A stretch of DNA of 64,000 nucleotides, taken from assembly GCA_002224055.1 (NCBI GenBank), contig AZLU01000005.1, positions 186,001-250,000 of the forward strand, written 5' to 3'. The notes under the pieces are model-generated. The model ran no database searches. It worked only from the letters and a program-made list of their open reading frames with translations, and was not told the DNA's origin. A program made the translations under genes and the position numbers. Below, one piece after another: positions 45,050 through 56,793 of the stretch (within the stretch, counting starts at the first letter, position 1; each line of letters starts with the position of its first letter). The stretch is from Pezizomycotina sp. ARF18. Lineage: Eukaryota; Ascomycota.

Positions 45050-47886
45050 CTACCCATCCACCGCCAAAATATTCTTCAGTGGCCTATCAGGAACCCAAAC
45101 AGTTACTCTCGGCTCCCTAAATTCCGGAATTCGTAAACCATGAAGGCTCTTCCGCACATTCGCAAGCTCTTCTCTTTTCTTCTCGGGCTTCCACAGTATC
45201 TCCCAATTTCTCACCAGCTCTTCAGGTAGCGTCGCCGCAACGTAAAATGCCAAACTGCCACCGGCGAAATCAGCCATCTTGTATGGATCATCGGGCTCGG
45301 ATAATACGCCCCCAACATTGACTTGGGACGACTGGAACCCGAAGATTTTGTATTTCGGAACTGCTGCTCCATCATCCTCGAGGATAGCGAGGGGCAACCA
45401 CTCGCGTATTTCTCGCGGAGGCACGGTAATTCGAACGAGTCTGTAAGGCTCGGCCGCCACAATACGGACCTCGTGTACTTGCGGATGTCCTGGTTGGCGA
45501 ATGCGTAGTCGTACTTTTGGCCATTATCTCGATTGTCGTCACTCTCTCGACTTCGCCGACGGCTTTTTCAGGCTTCAGCGACTTTCGAACGTCTCTTGTA
45601 CCAAGTTCGACCGTGCCATGGCTGATACGATCACCAGACTGGCCAGAGTCGTTTTTATCAATCCTCCTGCCCAGTAGAACAATCTTACGGTTCTCTCGCA
45701 AATCTAGCCTATCGCCAACGTCTTCCAGCCACGACATTTCGGCTTTGTGTTTTGACTTGTATTCGAAAACAAGATCTGGTAGCATGTCTTCTTTGCCGGG
45801 GGTTGCTGCGAGTAGCGTGACGTCGTAATCGAGATAAGCATCGTTGCCGTTTGCTTTCAGATCATCGAACGATTTATGAACACTTCCAATCTTTATAGCC
45901 TATAACACACCATTAGCACTATAACCCATCAAATGAGAATGGGGGTCGATTTCCAGGGTTGTGTGAGTGTTCGGGAGAACCAACCTTCTGGCCTCTTGCT
46001 TTCCATCGTCCTCTTTGCAAGCGTAGACCTTTAATCCCTGGATATCTCCAACCGTTGCGTTTTCATTTTCTGACATTTGAAACTGATGCAGAATGCAATG
46101 CGTCGCAACCGTGACAGCATGTTTCCCCTTGTCATCACCGAGAATGCACTTGAGGCGAAGGCCGAGGGATGCCAGGAGTGACGTATTACCAGTTCGAATA
46201 GTTGAGAGGCACCCAATAGTGCGCTCGCCTGCGGGGCCTAAAATCTATCTTGGTCTCCGGCGTCTTTGAAGACTTCGAAGAAGGAGATTTACTCCCTTGA
46301 GCCGGGTTGCATTCGGGACCGGCGGTGGGTTGCACGTTTGCGTGAATAAAATTCACTTTAAGCCCGCCGAAAATTGCCGGGTGCCTTGAACGTTCAAGAT
46401 TGGGATTAAAGGGCTTGTCGTACATCAACAGCAGCGTACCGTCATATAAAATGGCAACGCTGTACGCTTTTTTGAAAACAACTGAATTATCTTGTCTAAA
46501 ATCGAATCATCAAGCTTCTTGTGCGGATTGATGACGAAATCATCCGTGGACGTTTTCCCGATAGTTTCTGGTATTCGCATTGGGTAGTATCGCACAGGGC
46601 TTTCGAGTTGATCCTAACTGGGGCACCTGCAATGTGCGAAGGGATTTTTAGCTTCGTACCGCTGGGATACCGTAGCGGCATTGAAAGTCCAGCACGATCG
46701 GCCAGACAAAACATTAGACGGCTTCCCAGAGGAAGCGGGAGTTTGCGTTTGATCTGAGAAGCGTTCTCGCGTAACTGCCATATCGTCAAAAAGCTGATAA
46801 GGCTTGTCGTCGTTTTCTTGTGGTAGCCGAGTCGCGTCGGAACCGCTTGGTTGCTCCGTTACGTGTGTCCTCGTCCTCTTACAGTCCTCCGACGCTTTTG
46901 GAGTGGAAACTTCTCCGCTCCGGGTCAAATAATTGCTCCCGAGGATAGCTGCTCGCGGCATTTCTGCGGCAAGGTGCTAATGTGACGCTTTACGGGGAGT
47001 TCTCTTTCCGGATTTCCTGCTGTGCTTTTGCTCCGTTGGGACCTCTAGCCAATGTCCTGCTCCGGGTTTGGGCATAGGAGATCGGCTCCTCCCTCTCTTT
47101 ATTTCGTCTAAGCCCAGGCTCACATCGAATGAGCCTCTTCTTCGGGCTCGGCCATCGGCAATCCGCGCTGTTTTTCGCAGATCTTCTTTAAAGCGTTCCA
47201 GACCTCTGATGTATTTGGGATCCCTCAATACCCCTTCCAAATCCACCTCCTTTTCGTCCGATAAATTCTGGACCGGCGCCTTGCTAACGGGAAGGAAAAG
47301 GGGCGGAGGCTCTGCTGAACTTGAAGGTTTTCGGTCGATTTCTGAGTGTCATGGTCGGCGAAAGCGTCGGCAAGCATGATCGTCTGCTCAACTCGTTTCT
47401 CCCGCATCTTTCTCTCCTGTACTGCCTCAGCTTTTAGCTCGCTAAGAGTCCTTGAAAGTGGAGGAGATTTAATCGCCTCTGCCGGAACCGTCGAGCGTTG
47501 AGGATTCCTGTCGCGCTTCTGACCCGTTGCATAGGCGGCGGGTCAGTGGTACTTGTAGGTTTTTCGGCAATGTTTTCTGAGCCCCATCTCTCTGGCCTTG
47601 ACGTCGTGCAGGCTTGCTTGCCGTGTTGAAAGGCGCCAGCAGAGACTGACTTTTGGATCGTGCTTTCCCGGTCGTTGCTGACCTCGTCCGCCTGATAGTA
47701 TCGACTTGCGTCGTGCTCTGTGACCGTCTCATAGTTCCTTGGCCTACCGGCGAGGCCTTTGCGTATTAGATATTGGCGTGTCTCGAGTAAACTCTGCGAG
47801 GCACAACCTTGCGAGTTGGGTCCGGCGCTGCCGAGTATTAGCGCCTGTGCAAAACTCCACCCCACTGGGTGACTAACTATTTCCAT
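45050..47886 (-). CDS. Large hypothetical protein, disordered N-terminal half
   Basis: From ATG 47886 (MEIVSHPVGWSFAQALILGS) a chain of minus-strand segments reads as one protein of up to about 900 residues. The first half is polar and probably disordered (VTEHDASRYYQADEVSNDR, LERFKEDLRKTARIADGRAR, RGSFDVSLGLDEIKRGRSRS, KRTPRKASH). The second half looks globular: LPLPLGSRLMFCLADRAGLS, KKAYSVAILYDGTLLLMYDK, NLERSRHPAIFGGLKVNFIH, LGDDKGKHAVTVATHCILHQ, NDAYLDYDVTLLAATPG, MSWLEDVGDRLDLRENRKI, REIREWLPLAILEDDGAAVP and KYKIFGFQSSQVNVGG. The G-x-HAVTVATHC and D-Y-D-V-T pieces vaguely recall His and Asp sites of trypsin-fold proteins but no serine motif was found. At least six frame changes. It might be two adjacent genes (split near 46980, where the N-terminal part meets a stop). 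Confidence 0.4.
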
Positions 47887-48685
47887 TTGTGATGTTGGGT
47901 ATTGATGTTTAGCCCGTACGAGGAGGTCTTGATATCGTATAGTCGTCTCTGACGACAGGGAATTTTGAATCGTCCGTCGTACTATATAAAACCCCCGAAG
48001 TCAATGGAACAAGCAAGATAACGGGTGCTCAGATCAATACCTTGCAAAAAGCCCGCAAGGCTTCGGAGTCGATTGCCTCAAAATAAAACTATTGTCACAC
48101 CAAACTTGAGAATGAAGGTGGGGCAGTGCTGAGAGAAGCAGATTTTCGATTGAGTGCCACCTTCCGGCTTGCAATGAACCTCGACTAATCAGCGGAGCGC
48201 TTGTCGGGGCACGGCTGTGGGGAGAACGCCGCGAGGTTAATCCGATCGGGACCTGCATGGCTATGGCCATTTTGGGTGTTGGCATCCATCAGGTGGTCCA
48301 GATGTGAAATCCTTCAGGATCGGAGCCGTGCAAGAGTATCAAGACAACGCAGCAAGCCCCCCTCAGCCTTTTGCGAGAAGAATGAAGGGCAGTAATGGGC
48401 GGTTCGCGCGATGTGAGAGTCACCGGCATTAGTAGCAGGTTATACGTGACCTATTATTCATTTTTTTGATGAGCCTCGTCAAACGAATGCATCGACTGGC
48501 TACTCTAGAAGAGACGAGGCTGTAAATGAAAGAATTTAAAGTCCAGTTCTCAGAGTAGCAAAGGGAAGGAAGTTGAATCTCTGGAATTTCCTTTCTTCCT
48601 CTCCTCCCAATTACTGGAAGATCTCCAGCTCGACGCAACAATTCGATAGACTGGACAAGACTCGGACCAGCTTCTTAATCCGAAA
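47887..48685. other. Intergenic spacer
   Basis: Divergent spacer between the large minus-strand gene and the plus-strand row; only short frames without motifs. Confidence 0.45.
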
Positions 48686-49198
48686 ATGCATACCTTCGAG
48701 AACGACGAGTGGCTGAATCCGAAAGGTATGACAAAGTTCTGGCAGAGTAGCACTGACTGTCAGTATGCAAAAGCCCATCTTGACTAATCTGGTTATATTA
48801 TTGCAGGAGCACAGCCCACGAAGGTCGTTATCAAAAGACGAATTCACGCTGGAGTGAGAGTCAAGGACCGAATTACAAGGACACCTACGAGCCAGTAAGT
48901 TATAATCTCGCCAGTTTCTTGAGAATACGACAGCGTAGCAACCTTACTAAATAGTGGTGAAGTCTCCTTCTGCTGGAGACTCTTTCGAGAGCACGATTCA
49001 GTCCTCTATAAAGGGAAAATATGGAAAGTCGCGAGAAGGGTCGCGACAGGTTGAGTTCACCAAAACTGGGGCAATAATCGGTTTGAATATGAAATCGAAC
49101 GCCGGACACTCGAGGCGTCAAATCGAAAACCGTTCCCGAGAGTAGACTATACAGTACCAAGGCCGCCTATTCGAACCGAAGAACAACGTTCGACTTAG
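48686..49198 (+). CDS. Small multi-exon hypothetical protein
   Basis: Three exons with matching phases: 48686-48725 (MHTFENDEWLNPK), 48807-48894 (AQPTKVVIKRRIHAGVRVKD then RITRTPTS) and 48955 onward (HGEVSFCWRLFREHDSVLYK, GKIWKVARRVATG). Introns are GTATGA...TGCAG and GTAAGT...AATAG. In the last exon the frame changes near 49045 and again to EYEIERRTLEAS and VDYTVPRPPIRTEEQRST with a stop at 49198. Alternating Trp and charged residues suggest short beta-strands. It resembles, from memory, lineage-specific fungal hypothetical proteins; no function can be given. Confidence 0.45.
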
Positions 49199-49719
49199 CG
49201 GAGATGAAAATAAAAACGTGAAATGGCGTATTGTGCACTACTTCTATGACTGCGGATGGTTTTATCACGTTAGAAGAGTCAGAAAGAATGGGGAACTGGC
49301 GGACGGCTCCGGTCCCAACGACTTTAGAGTTGAGTGAGGAGGGCATTAAACGAATTGGTAGTCGACAGAGAAAGCTTTTTTTTGTACACTGCATAGGCTT
49401 CGATAGACACCGAAGGATATGAGACTCTCCAAGGTGTACTTAGATTATTACCATGTCCATTTCTTGCTTCCTCTTGCCTTGAGTGAATGGCAGTGCGTTC
49501 TTTCAAAATCCTAGTGACATATCGATGGTGTGAGGGATGGGTGCACAACTTCTCCGCTGTCAGCCTCGTTTGTTACGAATTGCCTATATAAACAAAGTCT
49601 TGGTATATAATATCGGTGGAGCCCCCACTCCTCGATCCGTGGAAAAACAAAGTGAAATATATCGTAGTTTTTATCCAGAAATTCATTTTCAACGGCGATT
49701 TTGTCAATACACAAACTTC
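49199..49719. other. Spacer before the DUF6594 gene
   Basis: No supported gene; a plus-strand frame (49537-49839) overlaps the first exon of the next gene and is not convincing upstream of its ATG at 49720. Confidence 0.45.
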
Positions 49720-50958
49720 ATGCCGCGCGGGAGATCTAAATCGACTGGACACGATCCAGAGAAAAGTGCCGCGGCTAAGGACGATCCATGGGCTCCAAAA
49801 GACCCGCCAACATGTATGCTTCCCCCATGCAACGTCTAATCGTATTTCTAAAAAATCGCGAAAACTGATAACCTGAGGGTTCGTGATTTTAGTACGCCAA
49901 GTTCCGGTCGGTTACTCGCGATTAGCCACCTTCATCAACGTCAGTGAAGACTTTGCGATATTCCGCCGGTATGGGCGCTGCGTGCCAGGTCGATCCTTTA
50001 CCACCAAGCAGAATTGAATGAGAAGGAATTCCAGCTGCATCAGCTTGACGTGGATGAAGCCGAGCAATTCGAAGCCCAGCGCGGAAAAATTCTATCAAGA
50101 TCCGTCAGCGATCGAAGCAGCTCGGGAAGGGACAGGAGTACTAGTGACTCGGAGGAGATACCGTTCTCGGATATCGTACAAAATCGGGAATGGTTAAGTG
50201 ATAATACGGAAAGGAGACGCCTTATGCTTGAAATTAGAAGCAACTAAAAGACTATGGTTAGCATTTGTATCCGAACCACAAAGCTCAAGAGAATTGAACC
50301 AAGGCTAACCCTTGACAGACGAAGAGATTTTAGATATAAAGAAATGTTGGCCCTACCCAAAGCCAAGACCTGGCAAATAAAGTACGTCCGCCGATGGAAG
50401 TCTCGACCGCTTGTCCTCCTCGAAAGCCATTTTCTCGACGACGTTGACGATGTGGTGGCGCTGAGAAAAGACCCCGAAGACGTGGTAGAGTTAGCGGACT
50501 GGTTGACCAAATTCTTACACCGCTCAGGCAAGATATTCCGGCCGGTATGTGCACTTTACCTAAACTGATAGATAGGTAGATCGTGAGTTACTATTTAGTA
50601 CCCGAACTCTTGCTAAATCCTTCCCGTTTTAGTTCTTGAAAGGACACGCCCCAGCAGTCCTCAGGGACGAGCCGAATATCGTCATATATTCTAAGGATAA
50701 AAACACTACGTGTGGCGCCTGCTCTTCGCTATCGTAGCTGCCGCCGTACTCCTTGCCGGAGTAATCGCGTTGTACTTTGTGGAAAGCCCGGGAGGCAGAT
50801 TGGCCGTCTTGTCCGCAGCAACCGCAGCCTGTTCCATCATCATCGCGAACGATGACCGGTGCGAAGAAGAGCGAGGTATTTGGAGCTTCAGCTGCGTATG
50901 TGCCGTTCTTGTCGTATTCGTGGGGACAACGTCAAACAACCAAGGATCGAAATCGTAG
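49720..50958 (+). CDS. DUF6594-family membrane protein
   Basis: Exon 1 is 49720-49813 (MPRGRSKSTGHDPEKSAAAK), intron 49814-49892 (GTATGC...TTTTAG), exon 2 from 49893. Family hallmarks in order: QVPVGYSRLATFINVSEDFA, IFRRYG-ALRARSILYHQAEL, NEKEFQLHQLDVDEAEQFEA, WLSDNTERRRLMLEIRSNLK, the RWKSRPLVLLESHFLDDVDD and VVALRKDPEDVVELADWL region, PNIVIYSKDKN, and a C-terminal hydrophobic pair LLFAIVAAAVLLAGVIALYF and AVLSAATAACSIIIAN ending AVLVVFVGTTS. Members have an N-terminal helical region and C-terminal membrane helices; their role is unknown. A Ser/Arg-rich insert (RSSSGRDRSTSDSEE) interrupts the helical part. Frame changes at about 49974, 50235-50300, 50570-50640 (possibly an intron) and 50900. 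Confidence 0.8.
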
Positions 50959-51322
50959 CAAGGGATCTGTAGACAGGTTCGCCGGGAGGTGAGAGATAGA
51001 GGAAGCACTCTGAAGCCTCAGTTGCCAAACAGACATTAGTTGTCCGCATGAGAAGATGCCCTGGTGAACTGTAGATGTATTATATTTAACGAAGTTGGGT
51101 GTAGAAGGTAGAGGTTAAGTAGAGGAGAGTGAGGAGGAGGAGGATTTTATGAAATTATTTATTTTATTTATTTAATTTGTTTATTATTTTTGCTACAAAT
51201 ATTTATTGCCTTTGCTTTTTTTTTTCTTTTTCCCTCTCACAAACACCTACTGTACCACCAACAAGAAATTGATTAGCAAATATTACTTGTATACGAGAAA
51301 GAACATTGAGACCCTGCAACCA

Positions 51323-53128
51323 ATGGCATTCGATACTGCTCTCCTCTATAATCACTGCGTCATTGAGCTAAAGTCGAGGAAGAGTCGTCTCGAGCCGGTG
51401 CTTTCGTATCTTAACTGTCGACAAAGAATTAGACGAAGTCTGGATCTACTTGATAAGTTTGTACAGCGGATTCCTCGCTCAAGCCTCTCACAGGACTGAC
51501 TAGGTGAGGCAGGGAAAACGCGATTACAACATGCAGTTCGAGGTCGTCATCTACAAGCAGACTTTGACTCCGGCAGCTACGAGGCGGTGGATGTTGACGG
51601 CGATGATCTCCACAGCATGAATCTGACACCCATCGATCGTGGATCTTCACAGCGAAACAGAGGCGAGTTCCCTACCAGATCAAGAAGGAGCTGCATCGAA
51701 TCCCGACCATTCTCTTACGCCGTGCTTGATAGCTTGAAGAAACCGATCCACAAATGGACGGAACGGGAAAAAGTGGTTCTCTGTGTTCTGAGCGTTGGTT
51801 TCAAAATCCATCGAAAGAGCTCGGGCTTGTCTTAACGGGATGTTCGGCGCGAATCTGAAATCGACTACGCTTGAATAATGTGGCAAACCCAGGCACTCTA
51901 CAGGACGACATCTGGAGAAAGGTCTACGAGGGGACAAAATTCTACGCCATGGAGGGATGCTACGTTCGCTTGAAGAGAGAATTACGTCAGAAAGCGCGAA
52001 AGAAGGACTGGTCAACCTTATCCCGAGAACAGAGGAAGAACGGGACTAAAGAAGAGGCTTAACCGCATGCGGAGCAAGGGTTGGGCGCGAAATGCTATCG
52101 CTCAAAGGTTCGAGCAGCCAAAAACAGGGCTGCAGCGGAAATGGTTGCCGAACGAGCGGGGCATTGCGAACCAAGCAACGGCTACTACCAAGATGGTCAG
52201 GACGATGGTCGACGCCACAAGAGCAGCTTCAAATCCAAAGTCCTTCGTGCCCGCCGGTCGTCGAACCCGGCAAACCGCGCGGCATTTCCACGCCTCTTTT
52301 TTAGGTTCTTCGATACGAAAAGCCATGGATGTAATGAACGAACTTCTTTAGCTGGATCCTGCGAGGACAACAGAGGTATGCAACAAATGATCTTTACCTT
52401 CTTCTTGAAGCAAAGTTTCCAGTAACAGTAGTGTTAACGCGCAGACGCCAGTCACATGCCTCCCTGCCTGAAACTTTAGAGGACGTATTCCAGCTTGCAC
52501 GAAACCATCTCACCCGCGGAGAAAGGAGGTCTCCTTTTATTTCGGTTACCGATTCGCTCATATGGGCGCTGGAAAAGGCGGCGAAGTCGGGCAGCACATC
52601 AGCTCGGATTGCTGTTATCGACTCAAACGAACTGCCCGAGTCGCACATTTTCGATGCCGTCCCTTTCTGTAGCAGGCTTCGGCACGAACTGAAGCGATAC
52701 TATTACAAGGGATCGTTTGAAACTCTGATTTGGGCCAGCATTCCGAGCTCCGCGATTATTTCGTCATTCTCCATCGAGGACTTCAAGCAGACGCTCAATC
52801 GCAACGCAGTTTTGTCAGAAATTGTCCAGTTCGAACTACTCAATTCAATTTATACTGTTCACTCGAAAGATAGCACGCCAACTGTACTGCGCCATAATAT
52901 CAATACATCCGTCTCAAACTAGCTAAATTACCACTCTCGTCATTCTCACCCTACGAACTCGCGGGGGCAGTTATAGACATCAACACGTTTCTTCTCCAGT
53001 CTCAGTGGTGCCGTCCAGATCTGGTAAGGGTTATGACAAGGGTTATTGTCCAGAATTTTGATATGCCGTCACGGACCAAAAGACGAGTCCGGCTCTCTGA
53101 TGGTACTGCTATATTTGAGGACTTGTAA
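51323..53128 (+). CDS. DUF7587-domain protein with N-terminal KWTxxEK region
   Basis: The ATG at 51323 starts MAFDTALLYNHCVIELKSRK. A first domain includes DSLKKPIHKWTEREKVVLCV, then RWFQNPSKELGLVLTG and GANLKST, a pattern (KWT-x-x-E+xxLCVLxRWF) I associate with fungal hypothetical proteins, often with DUF7587. A Lys/Arg-rich middle follows (LKRELRQKARKKDWSTLSRE). The C-terminal domain reads ARNHLTRGERRSPFISVTDS, LIWALEKAAKSGSTSARIAV, IDSNELPESHIFDAVPFC and IISSFSIEDFKQTL, which is the DUF7587 layout. The tail LPLSSFSPYELAGAVIDINT and MPSRTKRRVRLSDGTAIF ends at 53128. Several frame changes (near 51500, 51785, 51875, 52065-52430, 52905). Function of DUF7587 is unknown. Confidence 0.7.
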
Positions 53129-53693
53129 GTTCAAGCTTCGTATCTACATCTGCCAAATTTACTGGCCAGACGCAATATTCGGGAAAATCCTAAGCATATT
53201 ATTTCGTTTTTATTCAAATCCATTACTCTCGGAGGAAAGTCTTTGTAGCATTTTTATGAAGTATTTTTTTTTTTTCATTTCTCCTTTACGCTTTATCTAT
53301 CGCATGATTCCTATTACTATTATCTCGATACCAAAATCTAGGAAAGAAATAGTTTGATCTCTCTCGATACTGTTGTCGTTTGCTGTTGCTTTGTTCTGGT
53401 TGTTACATTGACTTCCGCTGCAGAATTTTATCTTGATCGGTTAGTTCCTTGGGGGCCATCTCCCGTTCTTCCGGATGACACCAAACGAGGCTCCGCAATT
53501 CATTGGCCACGAGGCTGAATTGTCTTAACCCTCCTTGAACCCCTTAAGGCTTACAATCACTTTTCTCCAGCCATTAAAAGCCTTCCTGGATAACCTATCT
53601 TTTCGACCAATCCTCCGTGTTCTCTTCGTGCTCCTCCTAATCTTCTTACCATTCTCTTGCTTCGCAATATGTATTCTCCTCCAAAGGCAATCG

Positions 53694-55709
53694 ATGGATA
53701 GCAGCCACGAATCGGAATCAATGCTCAGCAGACTCTCCACCACCGAGTCCATACCGCGTTCGGATATCGTTGAGTCCTTCGATATACGCAGCGACGCACC
53801 GCTACATTACCAGGAGCATGTCGATGCGGCCGACTTCAGATATTTTGAAGAGGGATCGGCTTCTCCGCTAACTCCCGACAAAGCAACGTACTCCGAGAAC
53901 GTCGCCCAAGGACCACTTCCGGAACGCGGTGCGACACTACAGGACAAGGTCATTGACGATATTCGATCGCGGAGGTGGGTTTCGGCAAAGGAAGGGATTG
54001 AGTTGCTTAGCAGGCTCTTCGACACCCCGATACCGCTGTCGCCTCGCGTGAAGGCACTGCTGCGACATGCGAGCGTAACGTACGATGACGCAACGCGTAC
54101 ATGTTCCGGCGACGCTGCTGCCCTGATCGGAGTCTTGCGCGACGCTATCCGTCTCCATGATACGGAAACATTGGCGGTTTTAAGCAACACCGGTACGCCA
54201 TTATGCTCCATTTATTCCCGCGTCGTGCTGACCATTCCTTCCGCTTCCCCTTTTGCTAATTTTTTCTCTTGATCATGCGCGCCCGGTATAATCTCCCCAG
54301 CGGCCCTTATAAATTCAAGTTTTACTGCAGACAACTACACAGGCTGGACCGCGCTCTTTATGCCGTGAAAGTCGGCGCCAGAGACTGCGTTGCAGCGCTT
54401 CTGGCGAAAGATGCAGATCCGAACGAAAAAATTAATTTACGCTCGGGATCAGGTCGAGATTTCCCAAACTCTTTACAAAAGTATCGGCCCTCCTGTCTAT
54501 GCGTCGGTCACAGGATAAAAATCCGGACGGATGTAAGTCCTCGGCAGTCTTGGAATGTAATTGAAAAAAAATTTTTTTGTTATACAAGAGGGATAGGGAA
54601 GCGGTGGTATCGCTATTGCTGAAAGTACTGATAAGTCTTCTCCGTAGTGGTTGTGTTGATTTCTAAGCCCCTGCACGCCGCGGCCCTGTTCGGCCACATA
54701 GGATCGGTCAAAGCTGTTGTTGGAATCCGGCGCGGACCAGAATGCTACCAATTCAAAAGGCGAGACAGCCATGCACCTCGTCCTTCGACGGTGCAAGAAG
54801 AATTCCGCTCCGAAATACCACCACGACCGACCGATGGCGATCGTCGAGAGCCTGCTAGAGCACAAGGCCGATATCAACGCCAAAGACCTCGAGGGAAACA
54901 CACCTCTGCACGCCGGCCTGTACGGCAATAATGTCAGACACGGCGAATTTGTTGATTTTATGGTTTCCAAGGGCGCGGATATCTCTGCGAGAAATAAAGC
55001 GACGATGACGCCTTTGCTGGTCGACGCCAGCACACATCGGCTAGCGCGGGATGGCCAGGACTCCAAACCGCCAGAGAGCTACAGCGGCGGAGCAGCGTTA
55101 ATCAAGCACGGAGCCGATGTTAACGTCTCGACTGATGATGCCGACGGCCGGAATCCACTTCATTATGCGTCCGGAACATCGAACACATACCTAGTGTCGA
55201 AATTGATCGAAGCTGGCTGCCAAGTTAATGGCCGCACTGCGAAGGCGGGATATCTCCCTTTATTCTATGCAGTAACTGCGGGTGAAGTCGAGACTGCCAG
55301 GCACCTGATTGTGAAACACGGAGCGGACGTTAACTTCTCTACGAAGAGCTCAAAATATCCGACGTTCGCTTTCGCCGCTGTCAATTCCAAAAAGCCCGAA
55401 CTTATCCTCGAACTTCTCGTTTATAAAGGAGCGGAAGTGAATAATACGAGGGATGGAGAAGGAAATACGCCTCTACACCTTTTCGCTAGTAAAGGACTCA
55501 CGGGTTGTGTGAGAATTCTGTTGCATCAAGGGAGAGTTTTCGTCAACCCAAAGAATAACGAGGGTGGACGCCGACGAAATGTGCGAAAAAGAACGGCAAA
55601 AAGGAAACCTTTGCTTTCCTCAAAACGAATGGGGCAAGGTGTAATGGTATTTTTTTTTTACGAATACCTATATATATTTTTTATAAAAACATCTTACGTT
55701 TTGTACGGC
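53694..55709 (+). CDS. Ankyrin-repeat protein
   Basis: Exons 53694-54192, 54331-54532 and 54648 onward, with introns GTACGC...TGCAG (138 bp) and GTAAGT...CGTAG (115 bp). The N-terminal 165 residues are non-repeat (MDSSHESESMLSRLSTTESI; helical SRRWVSAKEGIELLSRLFDT). Ankyrin repeats follow: DNYTGWTALF-YAVKVGARDC with VAALLAKDADPN, KPLHAAALFGHIGSVKAV, LLEHKADINAKDLEGNTPLH, LIKHGADVNVSTDDADGRNP, LIVKHGADVNFSTKS, LLVYKGAEVNNTRDGEGNTP and NNEG-WTPTKCAKKNGKKETF. Ankyrin stacks mediate protein contacts. Frame changes near 54358 and 55563 both lie in short runs (TTT, GGG) and leave the repeat consensus intact when one base is added; others lie near 54460 and 54720. The C-terminal end beyond 55650 is uncertain. 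Confidence 0.85.
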
Positions 55710-56170
55710 TGAGGCCTAGGAAAGGCCACTACTATGTAAACATTTTTCGGGAAGCTTTATATCAGCTCCCTTTCAACATATTTTAGGTCCACGATGACCA
55801 TTATATATTTTTCGGGTCAAGATTGGCCTTAATTTACACTATGTTAAAGATTTTCCACTGCGGCGGGACATCTTCTGCGGCGTTAATCAACGAGGACTTG
55901 CATCTAGATTTTATCTGACAAGGCTGATACCGCATCAGTCTGAAAGAGATCCCGGACATTCCTAGCCTATGTGTGAGTCCCGATGTAGGATCACCCGCAA
56001 AGATCACCCTCCCCGCTGATAGTGGTATCTGGAGAACACATTTTCAGAACGTCTCGAAGATAGAAGGTGCGATTCAAGTTGTACGGAATCATTTCATTAT
56101 ATGTTTCGCAAATACTATATACAATACTAATGCTAACCGTGTTCCCCGTAGGTATTAAAAAAAAAGGTAC
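55710..56170. other. Intergenic spacer
   Basis: Convergent spacer between the ankyrin gene and the secreted-protein gene; no gene seen. Confidence 0.5.
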
Positions 56171-56793
56171 TCAAAAGACATTCTCCGCAAACCGCCACCG
56201 CATAAACACATTAATCTTATTTTGTTTTATTATGCTGGACAAGCTGGATGCTAACGTGCCCGCACGGAACGGGCGGCTGTTGGAAAGATTAACCGGACCG
56301 ATCGAGAACATCAGATTGGGTCCATACTGGCTCGTGCACAGTATCCACCCACCGAAGCGGTTATACGTTGCCGCCAAATTTCCTCCGACAACAATGGGAT
56401 TATCCTGCTTCTGTCGACTGTACTCCACCAATCCGACCGTTCCCTGCGTTATCGAACCGAACTTGAGCCACCAGCCGTCGCGGGTTGACAGCGTCGTCGG
56501 CATCGAGGCTTGCTCGTAGAAAAGGTCGCCTGTACCCTGCGTGGGCCACGCGCGGCCGTCGTAGTTGCCGCCGAAGGCGTGGTCGTTCCGGCGGGAGACA
56601 AACCAGCCGTCGTAGTTCTGGATGGAGGGCGGGTTGAGGTTGCCGCTGTACTTGGCGCTGATGCGGAGGTGGTAGGCGCGGTTTGTGACCGGGCAGCCGG
56701 AGTTGCCGTAGTTTGTGGGTTGTTGCCGCTGTAGCCGGTGGGGACCGCGGAGGCGATGGAGAAGAGTGAGGCGAGAGCGAGGATGAACTTCAT
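56171..56793 (-). CDS. Secreted protein, DUF7907-like
   Basis: The ATG at 56793 opens a clear signal peptide (MKFILALASLFSIASA). After PTGYSGNN and a one-base frame change near 56718 (CCC run), the mature protein continues NYGNSGCPVTNRAYHLRISA, KYSGNLNPPSIQNYDGWFVS, NDHAFGGNYDGRAWPTQG, LFYEQASMPTTL, RDGWWLKFGSITQGTVGLVE and RFGGWILCTSQYGPNLMF. Repeated Y/W-G turns and short strands suggest a beta-rich extracellular fold; the YHLRISAK..NYDGWFVS opening recalls fungal DUF7907 secreted proteins (tentative). Two cysteines only. The last 25 residues before the stop at 56171 may be read past the true end. Extracellular location is inferred from the signal peptide. Confidence 0.65.
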
